DNA from: Phycisphaeraceae bacterium | GTDB lineage: Bacteria > Planctomycetota > Phycisphaerae > Phycisphaerales > UBA1924 | Direction: 5' to 3' | DNA: 64,000 nucleotides | Assembly (NCBI GenBank): GCA_015200025.1 | Contig: CP054186.1 | Coordinates: 1,872,001-1,936,000 of the forward strand | Shown here: piece after piece, positions 1 to 8,471 of the stretch | Layout: the number at the start of each line of letters is the position of its first letter | Position numbering within the stretch: position 1 is the stretch's first letter | The notes under the pieces: model-generated | The model's database searches: none | Seen by the model: the letters and a program-made list of their open reading frames with translations, nothing else | What the model was told of the DNA's origin: nothing | Program-made: the position numbers and the translations under genes

Positions 1-381
1 CACCCAACCCCTTGCTATTCGATGATCGCCAACGCCGTGATCGGGGCGTTCCTCGCGGTGCTCTGGGCCCAGCGGGCCGAGGCGTCCATCATCGCGGGCG
101 CCTACCTCATCCTCGCGGGGATGGCCCGCTTTGTCGAGGAACACACCCGGGGAGAGCCGCACACGCCGGTCGTCCGGGGACTCCGCGTGTACCAATGGTT
201 CGCCATCGCCAGTGTCGCCGCGGGGATCTCGTTGTCCGCGATCCCGACGGACGGCGTTCCACCGATCGGACCCTTCGACCCCGCGACCATCGCGTGGTCG
301 CTGATCGTCGGCCTGGTCTACGGGCTCGCGATGGGCGTCGATGTCCTGGATTCAACCCGGCGGTTCGCCAGGCTCACGTAA
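1..381 (+). CDS. Lgt-like membrane protein, 3' part only
   Basis: The frame is open from base 1, so this is the C-terminal part of a gene that begins before the window. It opens with HPTPCYS, which resembles the HPTQLYE motif of prolipoprotein diacylglyceryl transferase (Lgt). An AGAYLILAGMARFVEEHTR stretch and two or three hydrophobic helices follow, also Lgt-like. Lgt transfers diacylglycerol to the lipobox Cys of prolipoproteins in the inner membrane. The main catalytic Arg/His region is outside the window, so enzymatic function cannot be judged; planctomycetes also carry Lgt-like proteins of unclear role. No terminator is obvious right after the stop. Confidence 0.6.
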   Translation, partial: HPTPCYSMIANAVIGAFLAVLWAQRAEASIIAGAYLILAGMARFVEEHTRGEPHTPVVRGLRVYQWFAIASVAAGISLSAIPTDGVPPIGPFDPATIAWSLIVGLVYGLAMGVDVLDSTRRFARLT

Positions 382-616
382 GGCTTTTCCCCCCAAAGGA
401 AGTTCCGATCTCAAGCCGAGGGCAGAATCTCACACGATGGGCCGCGAGCCGGCACATCCGGGGCTGTCGCGTCGCGTCCGCCGTGGCGTGGGGTACCAGC
501 CCTACCCCGGGCCACGCCGCACGCCGAGAGATGCTTGCCCCGGCGTCGTCCGCGGACGCGGAACCGCGCGTATCTCCCGTCGCGGAAAGAACTTATCCGC
601 GAGCGGTCCAAACAAA

Positions 617-644
617 GGCGGCCGCATGTGTCCATGCGGCCGCC
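617..644 (-). terminator. Putative intrinsic terminator of the HDOD gene
   Basis: Perfect inverted repeat with 12 bp arms (GGCGGCCGCATG) and a 4-base loop. Read on the minus strand the hairpin is followed by TTTGTTTGG, a short T-rich tract. It lies about 150 bases past the stop of the minus-strand HDOD gene, which is far for a terminator, so a bidirectional or protein-binding role is also possible. Confidence 0.5.
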
Positions 645-764
645 CGGAGGGAGAAAGAGAGAGTCTGTTTCACGCCCGTCGGAGGGCGGGACATTCGAAT
701 GAGGTGGTGCACAGTGCCGGAAGAAACAGCCGTTGTCAAGCCGGGGGAGAGATGCGGGCCCGGC

Positions 765-773
765 TGTGGATAA
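765..773 (-). promoter_or_regulatory. Perfect DnaA-box sequence
   Basis: TGTGGATAA on the plus strand equals TTATCCACA on the minus strand, the E. coli-type DnaA box. One isolated box is not an origin: there is no dnaA or dnaN nearby and no box cluster. It may titrate DnaA or be chance, although AT-rich 9-mers are rare in DNA this GC-rich. Confidence 0.3.
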
Positions 774-795
774 TCTGTGCGTTGGGTGCTATCGG

Positions 796-1680
796 TCAGC
801 CCAGCAGATTCCCTGCATTTTTGAGGTGCTCGGGGAAGTTCGCACGCAGCTCGGCGAGCTTCTCCCCGGTCAACTTCAGTTCATCGAGCACGCCCTGCGC
901 CACCTCGACGTTCAGGAGATCGTGGCGGAACCCCCCCACGGCCTCGGCGGCGAGACGGTCCGCCACATGCACGATGCACACGAGCGTCCTCGAACCCTGC
1001 GGGGCCTCCAGCGGGCGATGATGGAACCCCGTCACGAGCCCGAAGGTCCGCGGGAACTTCCACTTCTCGCACAACGCCGATCCGAAGTCCTGGTGCGTCG
1101 CGCCGAAGACCTCCTGCTCGATCTGGAGCATGTCCGCCGCGGGGATGTTCTTGGAATCCGCCCCCACGCGGCCGAACACGTCGATCAGCTTGTTCCGGTC
1201 GTACTGCATCTCCACCATCATCCCGATGTCGTGGATCAGCCCCGCCAAGAACGCCTCGTCCGACAGACCCAGCTTGAGCGCGTCCGCCGTCATCTTCGCC
1301 GCCACGGCCGTCGCGCTCGAGTGCGCCCACAGGTCACGGGCCGAGAACGTCGGGGTCAGGTCGCCGCCCCGGAACAGTTTCGCGAGACTCGCGGCAATGG
1401 CGATGTTCTTCACCGCGTTGAGCCCGAGCATCACGATCGCCCGGTTGATCGAGGCGATCTGCCCCGGCAGCCCGTAGAACGAGCTGTTCACGACCTTGAG
1501 GATCCGCGCCGAGAGCGCCGGATCGCCCGAGATGATCTTGTTGAGGTCCTGGGCCGTGGACTTGGGGTCCTCGACCAGCTCAACGATCTTGAGCGTGATC
1601 TCGGGAAGCGTCGCGATGTGGCTGATCTCGCGGATCGCGTTGGCGACGATCTGGTCACGTTGTTCAACGCCGACGGCCAT
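796..1680 (-). CDS. HDOD domain signalling protein
   Basis: 294 aa, essentially one HDOD domain. The helical core covers roughly residues 10-215, with the opening pattern LPEITLKIVELVEDP, the ISGDPALSARILKVVNSSFYG segment and a GLIHDIG motif (His150-Asp151). Full HD phosphohydrolases use such a His-Asp pair for metal binding, but HDOD proteins are usually non-catalytic and link signalling to motility or development. The start is ATG 1680, because GGAG lies 7 bases upstream on the minus strand; a longer frame to 1773 has no such site. No receiver or EAL domain is attached. The gene is monocistronic and lies just downstream of the neu/maf operon in the same direction. Its partner and target are unknown. 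Confidence 0.85.
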   Translation of the reverse strand: MAVGVEQRDQIVANAIREISHIATLPEITLKIVELVEDPKSTAQDLNKIISGDPALSARILKVVNSSFYGLPGQIASINRAIVMLGLNAVKNIAIAASLAKLFRGGDLTPTFSARDLWAHSSATAVAAKMTADALKLGLSDEAFLAGLIHDIGMMVEMQYDRNKLIDVFGRVGADSKNIPAADMLQIEQEVFGATHQDFGSALCEKWKFPRTFGLVTGFHHRPLEAPQGSRTLVCIVHVADRLAAEAVGGFRHDLLNVEVAQGVLDELKLTGEKLAELRANFPEHLKNAGNLLG

Positions 1681-1805
1681 GTGCATTCTCCGGTTCGGTG
1701 CCCCTGACCACGAACCATCGGCACGCCCGGGGGGCGACTTGTGCGGGCCCGGGCGATCGATCCGTGTATTCACGACCCGTTCATCCGCGCCGCGTTATCG
1801 GCGTC

Positions 1806-3023
1806 TCAATACGCGCACCGCTTGCGCGTCAGCCCGGGGTTCCTCGGGTCGATCCCCGCGAGCGACGACGCGACTCGTTCCCCCGCCCGACCGTCCCCGA
1901 ACGGGTGTGTCAGGCCCGACAGGTCCAGCGATCGTGCAGCCCGGATCGCCCCCGCCACGGCCTCGCGCGATTCCCGCTCCGCGTGGACCACGCTCCCCGG
2001 ACGTTCTCGGCCAGACTGCCGCGGCCCCACGTCGACCGCACGAAGCCGCAGCGCCGCCGCCTCGATCAACGCGAGCGACGAGTTGCCCACCAGCACCCCC
2101 CCGGCCCGCGCGACCCGCTTGAGCAGCCCGACGAACGCCGCCCTCGGCAGGTGCTCGATCGTGCGCACGCCCGAGGCCGCCACCGCCCGCACGATCCCCG
2201 CCCGCCCCGGGTCGAGGTTGGGCATGAACGCCAGCGTGCCTTCACGCCCGACCGCCGCGAGAACCTCCACCGCCACCGCCTCTTCCATCTCGTCGCTCCG
2301 CCCGACGGGGTGGAGGAGCACGATCGTCTCGGGCGATCCGACCTCCGCATACGCGAGGTCGTCCATCGGCGGGATTTCGGCGAGCCCGTCGATCGCCGGC
2401 GAGCCGACCACCCGGACGAACCCCGGGGCCTCGCCCATGCGCACGATCCGTTCCGCCGACGCCGCCGACGCGGGCAGGTGCAGGTGCGCGAGTTTCGTGA
2501 TCGCGTGCCGCATCGACTCGTCCGCCACGCCCTCGGCCCGGTCACCGCCGTGCACGTGCGCCAGCGTCCACCCGCCCACCGCGGCGGCGGCGGCGGCGGC
2601 GAACGCCTCGATCCGGTCCCCCAGCACCACCACCCACGCCGGAGCGATCGCGGCGAACGCCCGCGCGAACCGCGCGACCCCTCGCCCGACAGCCTCGGCG
2701 TCCTCGAACCGCCCCACCCGTCCGGCGACCTGCATCGGGACACTGTCCGCGATCGGGAAACAGGCCTTGACGTCGCGGAACGTCAACGCGGGCGAGACCA
2801 GGTGCGAGCCCGCCGCGATGACCCGCAGTTCCAGCTCCGGGTGCCGATCGATCGCCTCCATCACCGGTGTCAATAGGCCGAACTCGGCCCTGGACCCGGT
2901 CACCACCGCCACCCGGCGGGGGGCGGACGCGCCGTCCGGGGGGCCGGGCCTGATCGAGGGGTTGTCGTCCCAGCCGTCGCCGATCATGCGTCTAGTCTTC
3001 GGGCCCTCACGCCCGTTCTCCAC
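1806..3023 (-). CDS. neuC: UDP-N-acetylglucosamine 2-epimerase, NeuC type
   Basis: About 405 aa, GT-B-like epimerase fold. Visible motifs are VVTGSRAEFGLLTPVM near the N-terminus, VVLGDRIEAF and LAHVHGGDRAEG in the middle, and VGNSSLALIEAA near the C-terminus. These fit the hydrolysing epimerases (NeuC/LegG) that turn UDP-GlcNAc-type sugars into ManNAc-type sugars plus UDP, the first step of sialic or legionaminic acid synthesis in the cytoplasm. It is the last gene of the maf-neuA-neuB-neuC operon and starts 18 bp after neuB. The start may be GTG 3023 or ATG 2987; neither has a strong ribosome-binding site. Whether the substrate is UDP-GlcNAc or UDP-diNAcBac cannot be told from the sequence. 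Confidence 0.85.
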   Translation of the reverse strand: MENGREGPKTRRMIGDGWDDNPSIRPGPPDGASAPRRVAVVTGSRAEFGLLTPVMEAIDRHPELELRVIAAGSHLVSPALTFRDVKACFPIADSVPMQVAGRVGRFEDAEAVGRGVARFARAFAAIAPAWVVVLGDRIEAFAAAAAAAVGGWTLAHVHGGDRAEGVADESMRHAITKLAHLHLPASAASAERIVRMGEAPGFVRVVGSPAIDGLAEIPPMDDLAYAEVGSPETIVLLHPVGRSDEMEEAVAVEVLAAVGREGTLAFMPNLDPGRAGIVRAVAASGVRTIEHLPRAAFVGLLKRVARAGGVLVGNSSLALIEAAALRLRAVDVGPRQSGRERPGSVVHAERESREAVAGAIRAARSLDLSGLTHPFGDGRAGERVASSLAGIDPRNPGLTRKRCAY

Positions 3024-3041
3024 TGTGCCCCGCGAGGGGGC

Positions 3042-4109
3042 TCACGCCGCCTCGGATATCGGGGTGATCCAGGGGTGGATCGCCGACGCTTCGATCGGCG
3101 CGTCCGCGGGGATATCGCGGACCGCCCTCGCGCCGGCCACCCGATCCACCATGAACGGCGGCACGCCCGTCCCCGGCCTCTTGAACTCCAGATCTTCTCG
3201 GCGGATGACCTCGCCCGCGCGGATCGCGCGCCGTGCCACGACGGATTGACGCGAGAGACGCCGCACGTCCTCCTCACACGGCAGCACCCGCTTGGGACGG
3301 GCGGGGAGATCCGGCTTCACGCGGGCGTTCCGTGCCAGCGCGATGTACGTGCGCATCCCCTCGGGCTCGAGCGACGCCGCATGGTCGGGACCGGGCGCCG
3401 ACCGGCTCAGCGTCAGGTGCTTCTCGAGGATCACCGCCCCGTGCTCGACCGCGAGCGCCCCCGTCTCGACCTCGCGGGTGTGGTCGCTGTACCCGACGGC
3501 CGCGACGCCCAGCGGGGCGAACGACGGGATCACCCCGAGTTCCGCGTCCTCCATCGACGCCGGGTAACTGCTGACGCACTGGAGCAGGGCGGTTCGATCT
3601 CGGGCGCCGGCGAGCCACCCGACCGCGCGGGTGATCTCCGCGGGCGTGGCCGCCCCCGTGCTCACGATCATCGGCCGGCCCGACGCCGACACCCGCTCGA
3701 GCAGCGGCCGGTGGATCAGGTCCGGGCTCGCGGTCTTGTACGCGTCCCACGGGATCCGGTCGATCTCGCCGACGAGCCCGAGGCTGAAGACCGTGACGAT
3801 CGCGTGCATCCCGAGCCGGTGCGCCAGACCGACCACCTCGCCCATCGCGCCGGGCTCCAGTTCAAGACGCCGAAGCATCTCGCGCGGGTCGCGCTCCCCA
3901 GCCCGGCGTTGATACCCCGCGAGCCCCGCGGCGCCGGACATCAGCGTGTCCGCCCGGAAATACTGGAGCTTGACCGCGTCGGCCCCGGCCCACGACGCCG
4001 CCCGCGTCAGCTCCATCGCACGCCCCGCGTCCCCGTCGTGATTCACGCCCAGCTCGGCGATCACGTACGGCCTGTGCCCCGCCCCGATCCGCCGCGCCCC
4101 GATGTTCAT
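3042..4109 (-). CDS. neuB: Nonulosonic acid synthase, NeuB family
   Basis: 355 aa. The N-terminal TIM barrel (about 1-280) has the NeuB hallmarks AELGVNHDG, AGADAVKLQYF, YKTASPDL, STGAAT, QCVSSYP, GYSDHT and ILEKHLT. The C-terminal SAF/antifreeze-like domain (about 290-355) includes SRQSVVARRAIRAGEVI. The enzyme condenses a ManNAc-type sugar with phosphoenolpyruvate to give a 9-carbon acid (sialic, legionaminic or pseudaminic type). Its ATG overlaps the neuA stop in ATGA, which indicates translational coupling. NeuC next to it argues against the pseudaminic route, which needs PseB/C/H/G; none of those are here. Confidence 0.92.
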   Translation of the reverse strand: MNIGARRIGAGHRPYVIAELGVNHDGDAGRAMELTRAASWAGADAVKLQYFRADTLMSGAAGLAGYQRRAGERDPREMLRRLELEPGAMGEVVGLAHRLGMHAIVTVFSLGLVGEIDRIPWDAYKTASPDLIHRPLLERVSASGRPMIVSTGAATPAEITRAVGWLAGARDRTALLQCVSSYPASMEDAELGVIPSFAPLGVAAVGYSDHTREVETGALAVEHGAVILEKHLTLSRSAPGPDHAASLEPEGMRTYIALARNARVKPDLPARPKRVLPCEEDVRRLSRQSVVARRAIRAGEVIRREDLEFKRPGTGVPPFMVDRVAGARAVRDIPADAPIEASAIHPWITPISEAA

Positions 4110-4888
4110 GCCGCGAAACTCCCGGTTCTCCCAACGCCCCCCGCGGCCCGGGCCCGCAAGACCGCGTCCGCCACGATCAGATCCATCGGCTCGTCGATAT
4201 CCACCACCGACCCCGCCGGGTTCCGCACGCCGCGACGGTCTCGTCCGAAGAACGCGTGCGGCCCGGGGCGGACACCCGGGATCTCCAGGAACAGCGCTCG
4301 CCGGGTCACGGCCAGCACCGCCCCGTCGGGCACGAACGCCGGCGGGAGGTCCTGCCGGCGGTGCACGCCGTGGTTGAGTTCATCCCCCTCCCACGGCCCG
4401 ACCGTCCCGTCGTCGCCGAGCCGGGCGGTCCACCACGGGTGGTGCTTCCCCACGGGCTGATAACTCTGCACGCTGTCGCACCCGGTCTCGGTCAGCAGCC
4501 CGACGGCCCGATCGATCACCCCCTCGGGCCTGACCGGGACGTTCCCGTACAGGATCACCACGGGCCGATCCGCGCGCGGCACCGCCCCCGCCTCGTCGGC
4601 GAGCACCGCGTGCCGGGCCGCATCATCGACGGTCGCGCGGTCGTCGGCGAGCGCCGCGGGTCGGTCGATGACCCCGACGCCCATCGAGGCCGCCACCGCC
4701 GCGACGCCCGCGTCGTCGGTCGACACGATCACACGGCCCGACCGCCCCGCGACCGACGCGCGCGCCGCGTCGATCGTCCACGCGATGCAGGGCCGCCCGG
4801 CCAGGTTCGCCTTGTTCTTCCCCGGCACGCCCTTGCTCCCCGCTCGGGCGAGGATGACCGCCAGCGCTCCACGCGGATCAGCCGTCAT
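4106..4888 (-). CDS. neuA: CMP-nonulosonate cytidylyltransferase, NeuA family
   Basis: 260 aa. The N-terminus carries the nucleotide-binding signature ILARAGSKGVPGKN (about residues 12-25), followed by VIVSTDD, and VDIDEP near the end. It activates the nonulosonic acid with CTP to CMP-sugar, the donor used by the glycosyltransferase. The start is ATG 4888, which shares a base with the maf stop (TGATG); a GTG one codon earlier is possible. It overlaps neuB by 4 bp downstream. The segment with KHHPWW, NHGVHRRQDLPPAFVPDGAV is typical of the family's substrate-binding middle part. Confidence 0.92.
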   Translation of the reverse strand: MTADPRGALAVILARAGSKGVPGKNKANLAGRPCIAWTIDAARASVAGRSGRVIVSTDDAGVAAVAASMGVGVIDRPAALADDRATVDDAARHAVLADEAGAVPRADRPVVILYGNVPVRPEGVIDRAVGLLTETGCDSVQSYQPVGKHHPWWTARLGDDGTVGPWEGDELNHGVHRRQDLPPAFVPDGAVLAVTRRALFLEIPGVRPGPHAFFGRDRRGVRNPAGSVVDIDEPMDLIVADAVLRARAAGGVGRTGSFAA

Positions 4889-7800
4889 CACGCCACCCCC
4901 GCCGGGACGGGCTCTGGGGCCTCGGGCGACGCGGGAGCGGGCGTCCCGTCACCGCGGAGCCTCGACCCATCGGGCGACACGCGCACCGTGGTCCGCCGAC
5001 GCCGCGCCCGTTCGGACTCGGGCACCGGCAACGGCCCGATCCGCTCCCCCTCGACCGCCGACTCCAGAGGGTCGATCACGCACGCGCCGGCCTCGGCCAA
5101 CCACCGGTCGAAAAAGCCCTCGATCTCCGAGTACACCCCGTCCCGCCGCGTCAGCCTCGGGACGATCCACGGCACGCACAATCCTTCGCCCCCCATCGCC
5201 CGCGACGCGATCAACTCACGCACGCGACGCTCCGCGGCGGGGTCGGCCCCGGTCCCACCTTCGAACTCCACACTGATCACGTCCGCGTCCAACCCGTCGG
5301 GGATATCCGCCCGCGCCGGCGTGCGCACGTGGATCCCCGCGACGCCCGCGCGACGCGCCGACCGGATCACCCGCTCGATCGCGGGGTGCGACAGCGGATC
5401 GCCCCGCAGCGTCAGGGCCAGGTCGGGCCGGCGTGACGCGTGCGCTTCGATCGCGCCCACCGCGACGTCCTCACCCATCTCGCCCGAAACCCCCGACAGG
5501 TCCAGGATCAGGTGTTCCGCCGGGGGCGTCGGCCCCGTGCGGTGGAGACCCGAGAGAATCCCGGCCGCCCGTGCCGCGTCCGCGTCGGGGTCCGCGTCGA
5601 GCACCGACGCGATCCTCGACGACCGGTCCGGCGCATCGGCGATCACGCGGTCGCACAGGTCCCGCGCCGCGGCCGGGGCGACCACGCACGCCGGTTTGGC
5701 GATGGGGTCGACCTGCGGCGCCATCGGGAGGTACCCCAGCAGCGACCCGATCGAGGCCAACGGGCCCAGCGCCCGTCCGTTGCGGGCGAGGTCCTCCGCG
5801 ATCGCGCGGTCGATCAACGCCGAGCCCAGCCCGGGCGCCGCGTGGCAGAAGAGGAGCCGATCGGGGTTCCCCTGGGCCCCGAGCCCGGCCCGGTACCGCC
5901 GGATCAGTTCGCCCACCAGCCCCGGGTCGATCAGGCACCACTCGGGACCGGCCAGCACCGCGGCCTGCGCCCCGGCCTGCTCCAGCGCGCGCGCCACGAC
6001 CGACGGGCTGAACACCTCGTCGTACACGCTCAGGTTCGCGATGCCCCCGCGCCAGCACGACCGGGCCCACAGCCGGCCCGCCCTCACCGCCGCGGCCCGC
6101 CCCGCCAACGCCGGCCGATCCAGACGCATCACCGTCACCCGCCCGCGCTCGCCCTCGGGGATCAGCCCCGCGATCCGCTCGGGCTCCGACGTCGCCAGCA
6201 CGATCCCGTCGATCTCCGGGCACGCCCGCAGCCGCCGGAGCGTCAGACGCAGCGCGTTCATCCCACGCCAGACCGGCCCGGCGAGGTCTCTGGGCGTGCC
6301 CAGCCCGCCCGCCTCGGCCTCGACGGGGATCACCGCGACCACCCCGGCTCGACCCGCCGAAGCCCCGGCGGCCTCGGGCCCCGGCGAAGGTCGCGCGGCC
6401 GAGCGACGCGGCGACGCGAGACGCGCGTCGAACATGGCCCCGAGTTCGTCCGCCGAGTCACGCAGCCACGAGACGTTCGACAGGTCGCGCTCGATCCGGC
6501 GTTGCTGAACCGCACGGGGATCGCGCTGGTCGGCCAGGTCGATGGACCGATCCGCCTTGAACCGCTTAAGTGCGCCGGTCTGGTTGAGGTGCTGCACCAG
6601 GGCGTACGCCGGACGCTCCTCGCGCACCCGCTCGCCCAGCGCGTCGACCCGCTCGATCAGGCGGTTCACGCGGGAGTCGTCGCCCGACGCCGCGAGCATC
6701 TCCGCGAGCACGCCCCGGGCCTCCTCGCTGATCTCGCGCACCCGCCACACCCCACGCCGCACCTCACGGAGCCGCTCCGAGACCCTCCGCGCGACCGCGC
6801 CGGCGTCGGGCCTCTCGCCCGGCCCGGGCCACGCCATCGGCGCCGCGCCCATGACGGGCCCCAACGCCCCGCGCAGCGTGCTCACCCGCGTGTGACGCTT
6901 GAGCACCCCGCCCTCGGTCGCGTCGATGATCGACAGCCCGCGGCGTTCGTCCGCGGCGAAGTCACGCTCGAACTGCACGCGGTACGTGTTCATCTGCTCG
7001 TCGGTGTAGACGGACCGCCCCAGCAGGTCCGTCGCCGTGTGCAGCACCCGCCGCATCCGCACGATCCGCTGCCACTCCATCATCTCGAGCGTGTTGAACT
7101 CGTTGAGCTCGCCCGCCCACACCCCGTGGATCGCCGCCCCCGCCGAGTAATACTGCCCGTCCGTGAACCCGAGGTCCTGCCCCACCAGCACCACCGGGTC
7201 GCACCCCAGGTGGCGGGCGAAGTAATACCCCAGGTGCGCCACCGTGGCGCCCGCCGGAAGCTCGCCCCGTTCCCGCGTCAGCGCGGGGCCCAGGATGTCG
7301 TCGAGAATCGCGTCCCCGGGGCACCGCACCGCGCCCGGGTACGACGCGAAGATCGCCGGGCTCGCCTTGGGCTCGGCGATGAGCGTGACCCCCGCCACGT
7401 CCGACGCCGTCAGCCCCTCGTAGAACCTCGCGCTGATCGAGGCGTGGTCGAGCGCGACGACGAAATGAGGCCGGACCCCCGCCGCCAGCAGCGGCTTGAG
7501 CGCCGTCTGCACCGCCACGATGACCGCACGCTCGCGTACCCCCGGGTCCGCCAGGTCGCGGATGTTCCGCGCCAGGCTCGGGCCCGCGGACACCAGGATC
7601 CCCGTCCGCCCCGACGCGCACCCCCGGAGATCCTCGATCCCCGGCGACGCCGCGTAGACCGACGCGTTGTCGATCAGGTTTCCCAGCGTCACCCCGATCT
7701 GGCACATCGTCGTGACCACCGCCGTCCGGACCGCACGGACCACCTCCGCGAACCCCTCGCGGAACCGCGCCGCCGACGCCCCGAGTCGCGGGAGGCTCGG

Positions 7801-8334
7801 CGCGTGGTCGACGAACGTCACCCCCGCGGCCAGGACGCCCTCGATCCCGTGCGCCGCCGACGCGATCGCCGAGCGATCTTCCGCGTCGGTCAGCAGGATC
7901 ACCCGCGTCGTCGACATCCACCCGCTGTGGTCGATCCGTTCGAACACCGCCCGCAGCATCGCCGCGTCCGGCTCGTACACGAAGATCACCCCGGTCCCTT
8001 TGAGCCGCTCCGCCAGCGCCCGGACGTGGTACCCCAGCCCGAACCCGCACACCACCATCGCCGCCGCCGATTCAACGTCCACGTGCGCCACCGACCGCTC
8101 GGCCTCGTCGATCGGGCGGCGCCGGCTCGCCAGCAGCCGACCACCCGCGGCGCCCGTCAGCACCCCCTGATCGCTCATCACGAACGACACCACGTCCCCC
8201 GGCTCGGCCCGAGCGATCGCCGCGACCGCCGGGCCCGAATCGTTCGCCAGGCACGCCAGGTTTCGGGCCAGCATCAACGAGCGCGCCGCGCCGTCGGGTT
8301 CATCGCTCGGGATCGTCGGGTTCGGGTTGCTCAT
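4888..8334 (-). CDS. Maf-type glycosyltransferase fused to SpsF-like and degenerate radical-SAM-like domains
   Basis: 1148 aa, promoter-proximal gene of the neu operon. Residues about 1-640 match motility accessory factor (Maf, DUF115/MptE-like): GFGLGYHVRAL at 97, ILVSAGPSLARN at 246, VVALDHASISARFYEGL near 292, VLVGQDLGFTDGQYYSAG near 382. Maf proteins move CMP-activated nonulosonic acids to flagellin Ser/Thr. After a Pro/Ala linker, residues about 664-885 resemble SpsF-like cytidylyltransferases (for example SIGSLLGYLPMAPQVDPIAKP), but the usual PARxxSxRLPGK loop is lost. Residues about 935-1095 resemble a radical-SAM barrel (TLRGDPLSHPAIERVIRSARRAG), yet the CxxxCxxC cluster is absent; only Cys1053 and Cys1085 remain in that part. 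Maf alone is normally about 600-700 aa. Activity of the C-terminal half is unknown. Confidence 0.82.
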   Translation of the reverse strand: MSNPNPTIPSDEPDGAARSLMLARNLACLANDSGPAVAAIARAEPGDVVSFVMSDQGVLTGAAGGRLLASRRRPIDEAERSVAHVDVESAAAMVVCGFGLGYHVRALAERLKGTGVIFVYEPDAAMLRAVFERIDHSGWMSTTRVILLTDAEDRSAIASAAHGIEGVLAAGVTFVDHAPSLPRLGASAARFREGFAEVVRAVRTAVVTTMCQIGVTLGNLIDNASVYAASPGIEDLRGCASGRTGILVSAGPSLARNIRDLADPGVRERAVIVAVQTALKPLLAAGVRPHFVVALDHASISARFYEGLTASDVAGVTLIAEPKASPAIFASYPGAVRCPGDAILDDILGPALTRERGELPAGATVAHLGYYFARHLGCDPVVLVGQDLGFTDGQYYSAGAAIHGVWAGELNEFNTLEMMEWQRIVRMRRVLHTATDLLGRSVYTDEQMNTYRVQFERDFAADERRGLSIIDATEGGVLKRHTRVSTLRGALGPVMGAAPMAWPGPGERPDAGAVARRVSERLREVRRGVWRVREISEEARGVLAEMLAASGDDSRVNRLIERVDALGERVREERPAYALVQHLNQTGALKRFKADRSIDLADQRDPRAVQQRRIERDLSNVSWLRDSADELGAMFDARLASPRRSAARPSPGPEAAGASAGRAGVVAVIPVEAEAGGLGTPRDLAGPVWRGMNALRLTLRRLRACPEIDGIVLATSEPERIAGLIPEGERGRVTVMRLDRPALAGRAAAVRAGRLWARSCWRGGIANLSVYDEVFSPSVVARALEQAGAQAAVLAGPEWCLIDPGLVGELIRRYRAGLGAQGNPDRLLFCHAAPGLGSALIDRAIAEDLARNGRALGPLASIGSLLGYLPMAPQVDPIAKPACVVAPAAARDLCDRVIADAPDRSSRIASVLDADPDADAARAAGILSGLHRTGPTPPAEHLILDLSGVSGEMGEDVAVGAIEAHASRRPDLALTLRGDPLSHPAIERVIRSARRAGVAGIHVRTPARADIPDGLDADVISVEFEGGTGADPAAERRVRELIASRAMGGEGLCVPWIVPRLTRRDGVYSEIEGFFDRWLAEAGACVIDPLESAVEGERIGPLPVPESERARRRRTTVRVSPDGSRLRGDGTPAPASPEAPEPVPAGVA

Positions 8335-8471
8335 CGGTGCCGGGCGACGGGTTCACGGTGCGGCGGGGCGACGCGGGCGCGGAACACCCGCGAACTTCCA
8401 TCGGACCCCGGCGTACCACCTCTCGAAATCCACCCCCTACCGTTCCCCTCACGACCGCTCACCACATCACC
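8335..8471. promoter_or_regulatory. Divergent intergenic region, neu/maf operon and membrane protein
   Basis: 137 bp between the divergent starts of maf (minus) and the small membrane protein (plus). It must hold the operon promoter unless that lies inside the neighbour. I see no convincing -35/-10 pair or sigma-28 or sigma-54 site. Confidence 0.35.

Larger units (their letters stand above)
382..795. other. 414 bp non-coding stretch
   Basis: No credible gene on either strand; the ORFs here have no recognisable protein features. It holds a perfect 12 bp inverted repeat (617-644), a purine-rich GGAGGGAGAAAGAGAGAG run just after it, one perfect DnaA-box sequence TGTGGATAA (765-773) and a one-mismatch box TTATCCGCG near 594-602. 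It separates the end of the Lgt-like gene (plus) from the end of the HDOD gene (minus), so both flanking genes run into it. Confidence 0.5.

Noticed and set aside
382..795. Chromosome replication origin
   Set aside because: There is one perfect and one imperfect DnaA box only, and no dnaA, dnaN or AT-rich unwinding element nearby.
4888..8334. Active radical-SAM enzyme in the Maf fusion
   Set aside because: No CxxxCxxC anywhere in residues 935-1148; only the barrel-like segments remain.
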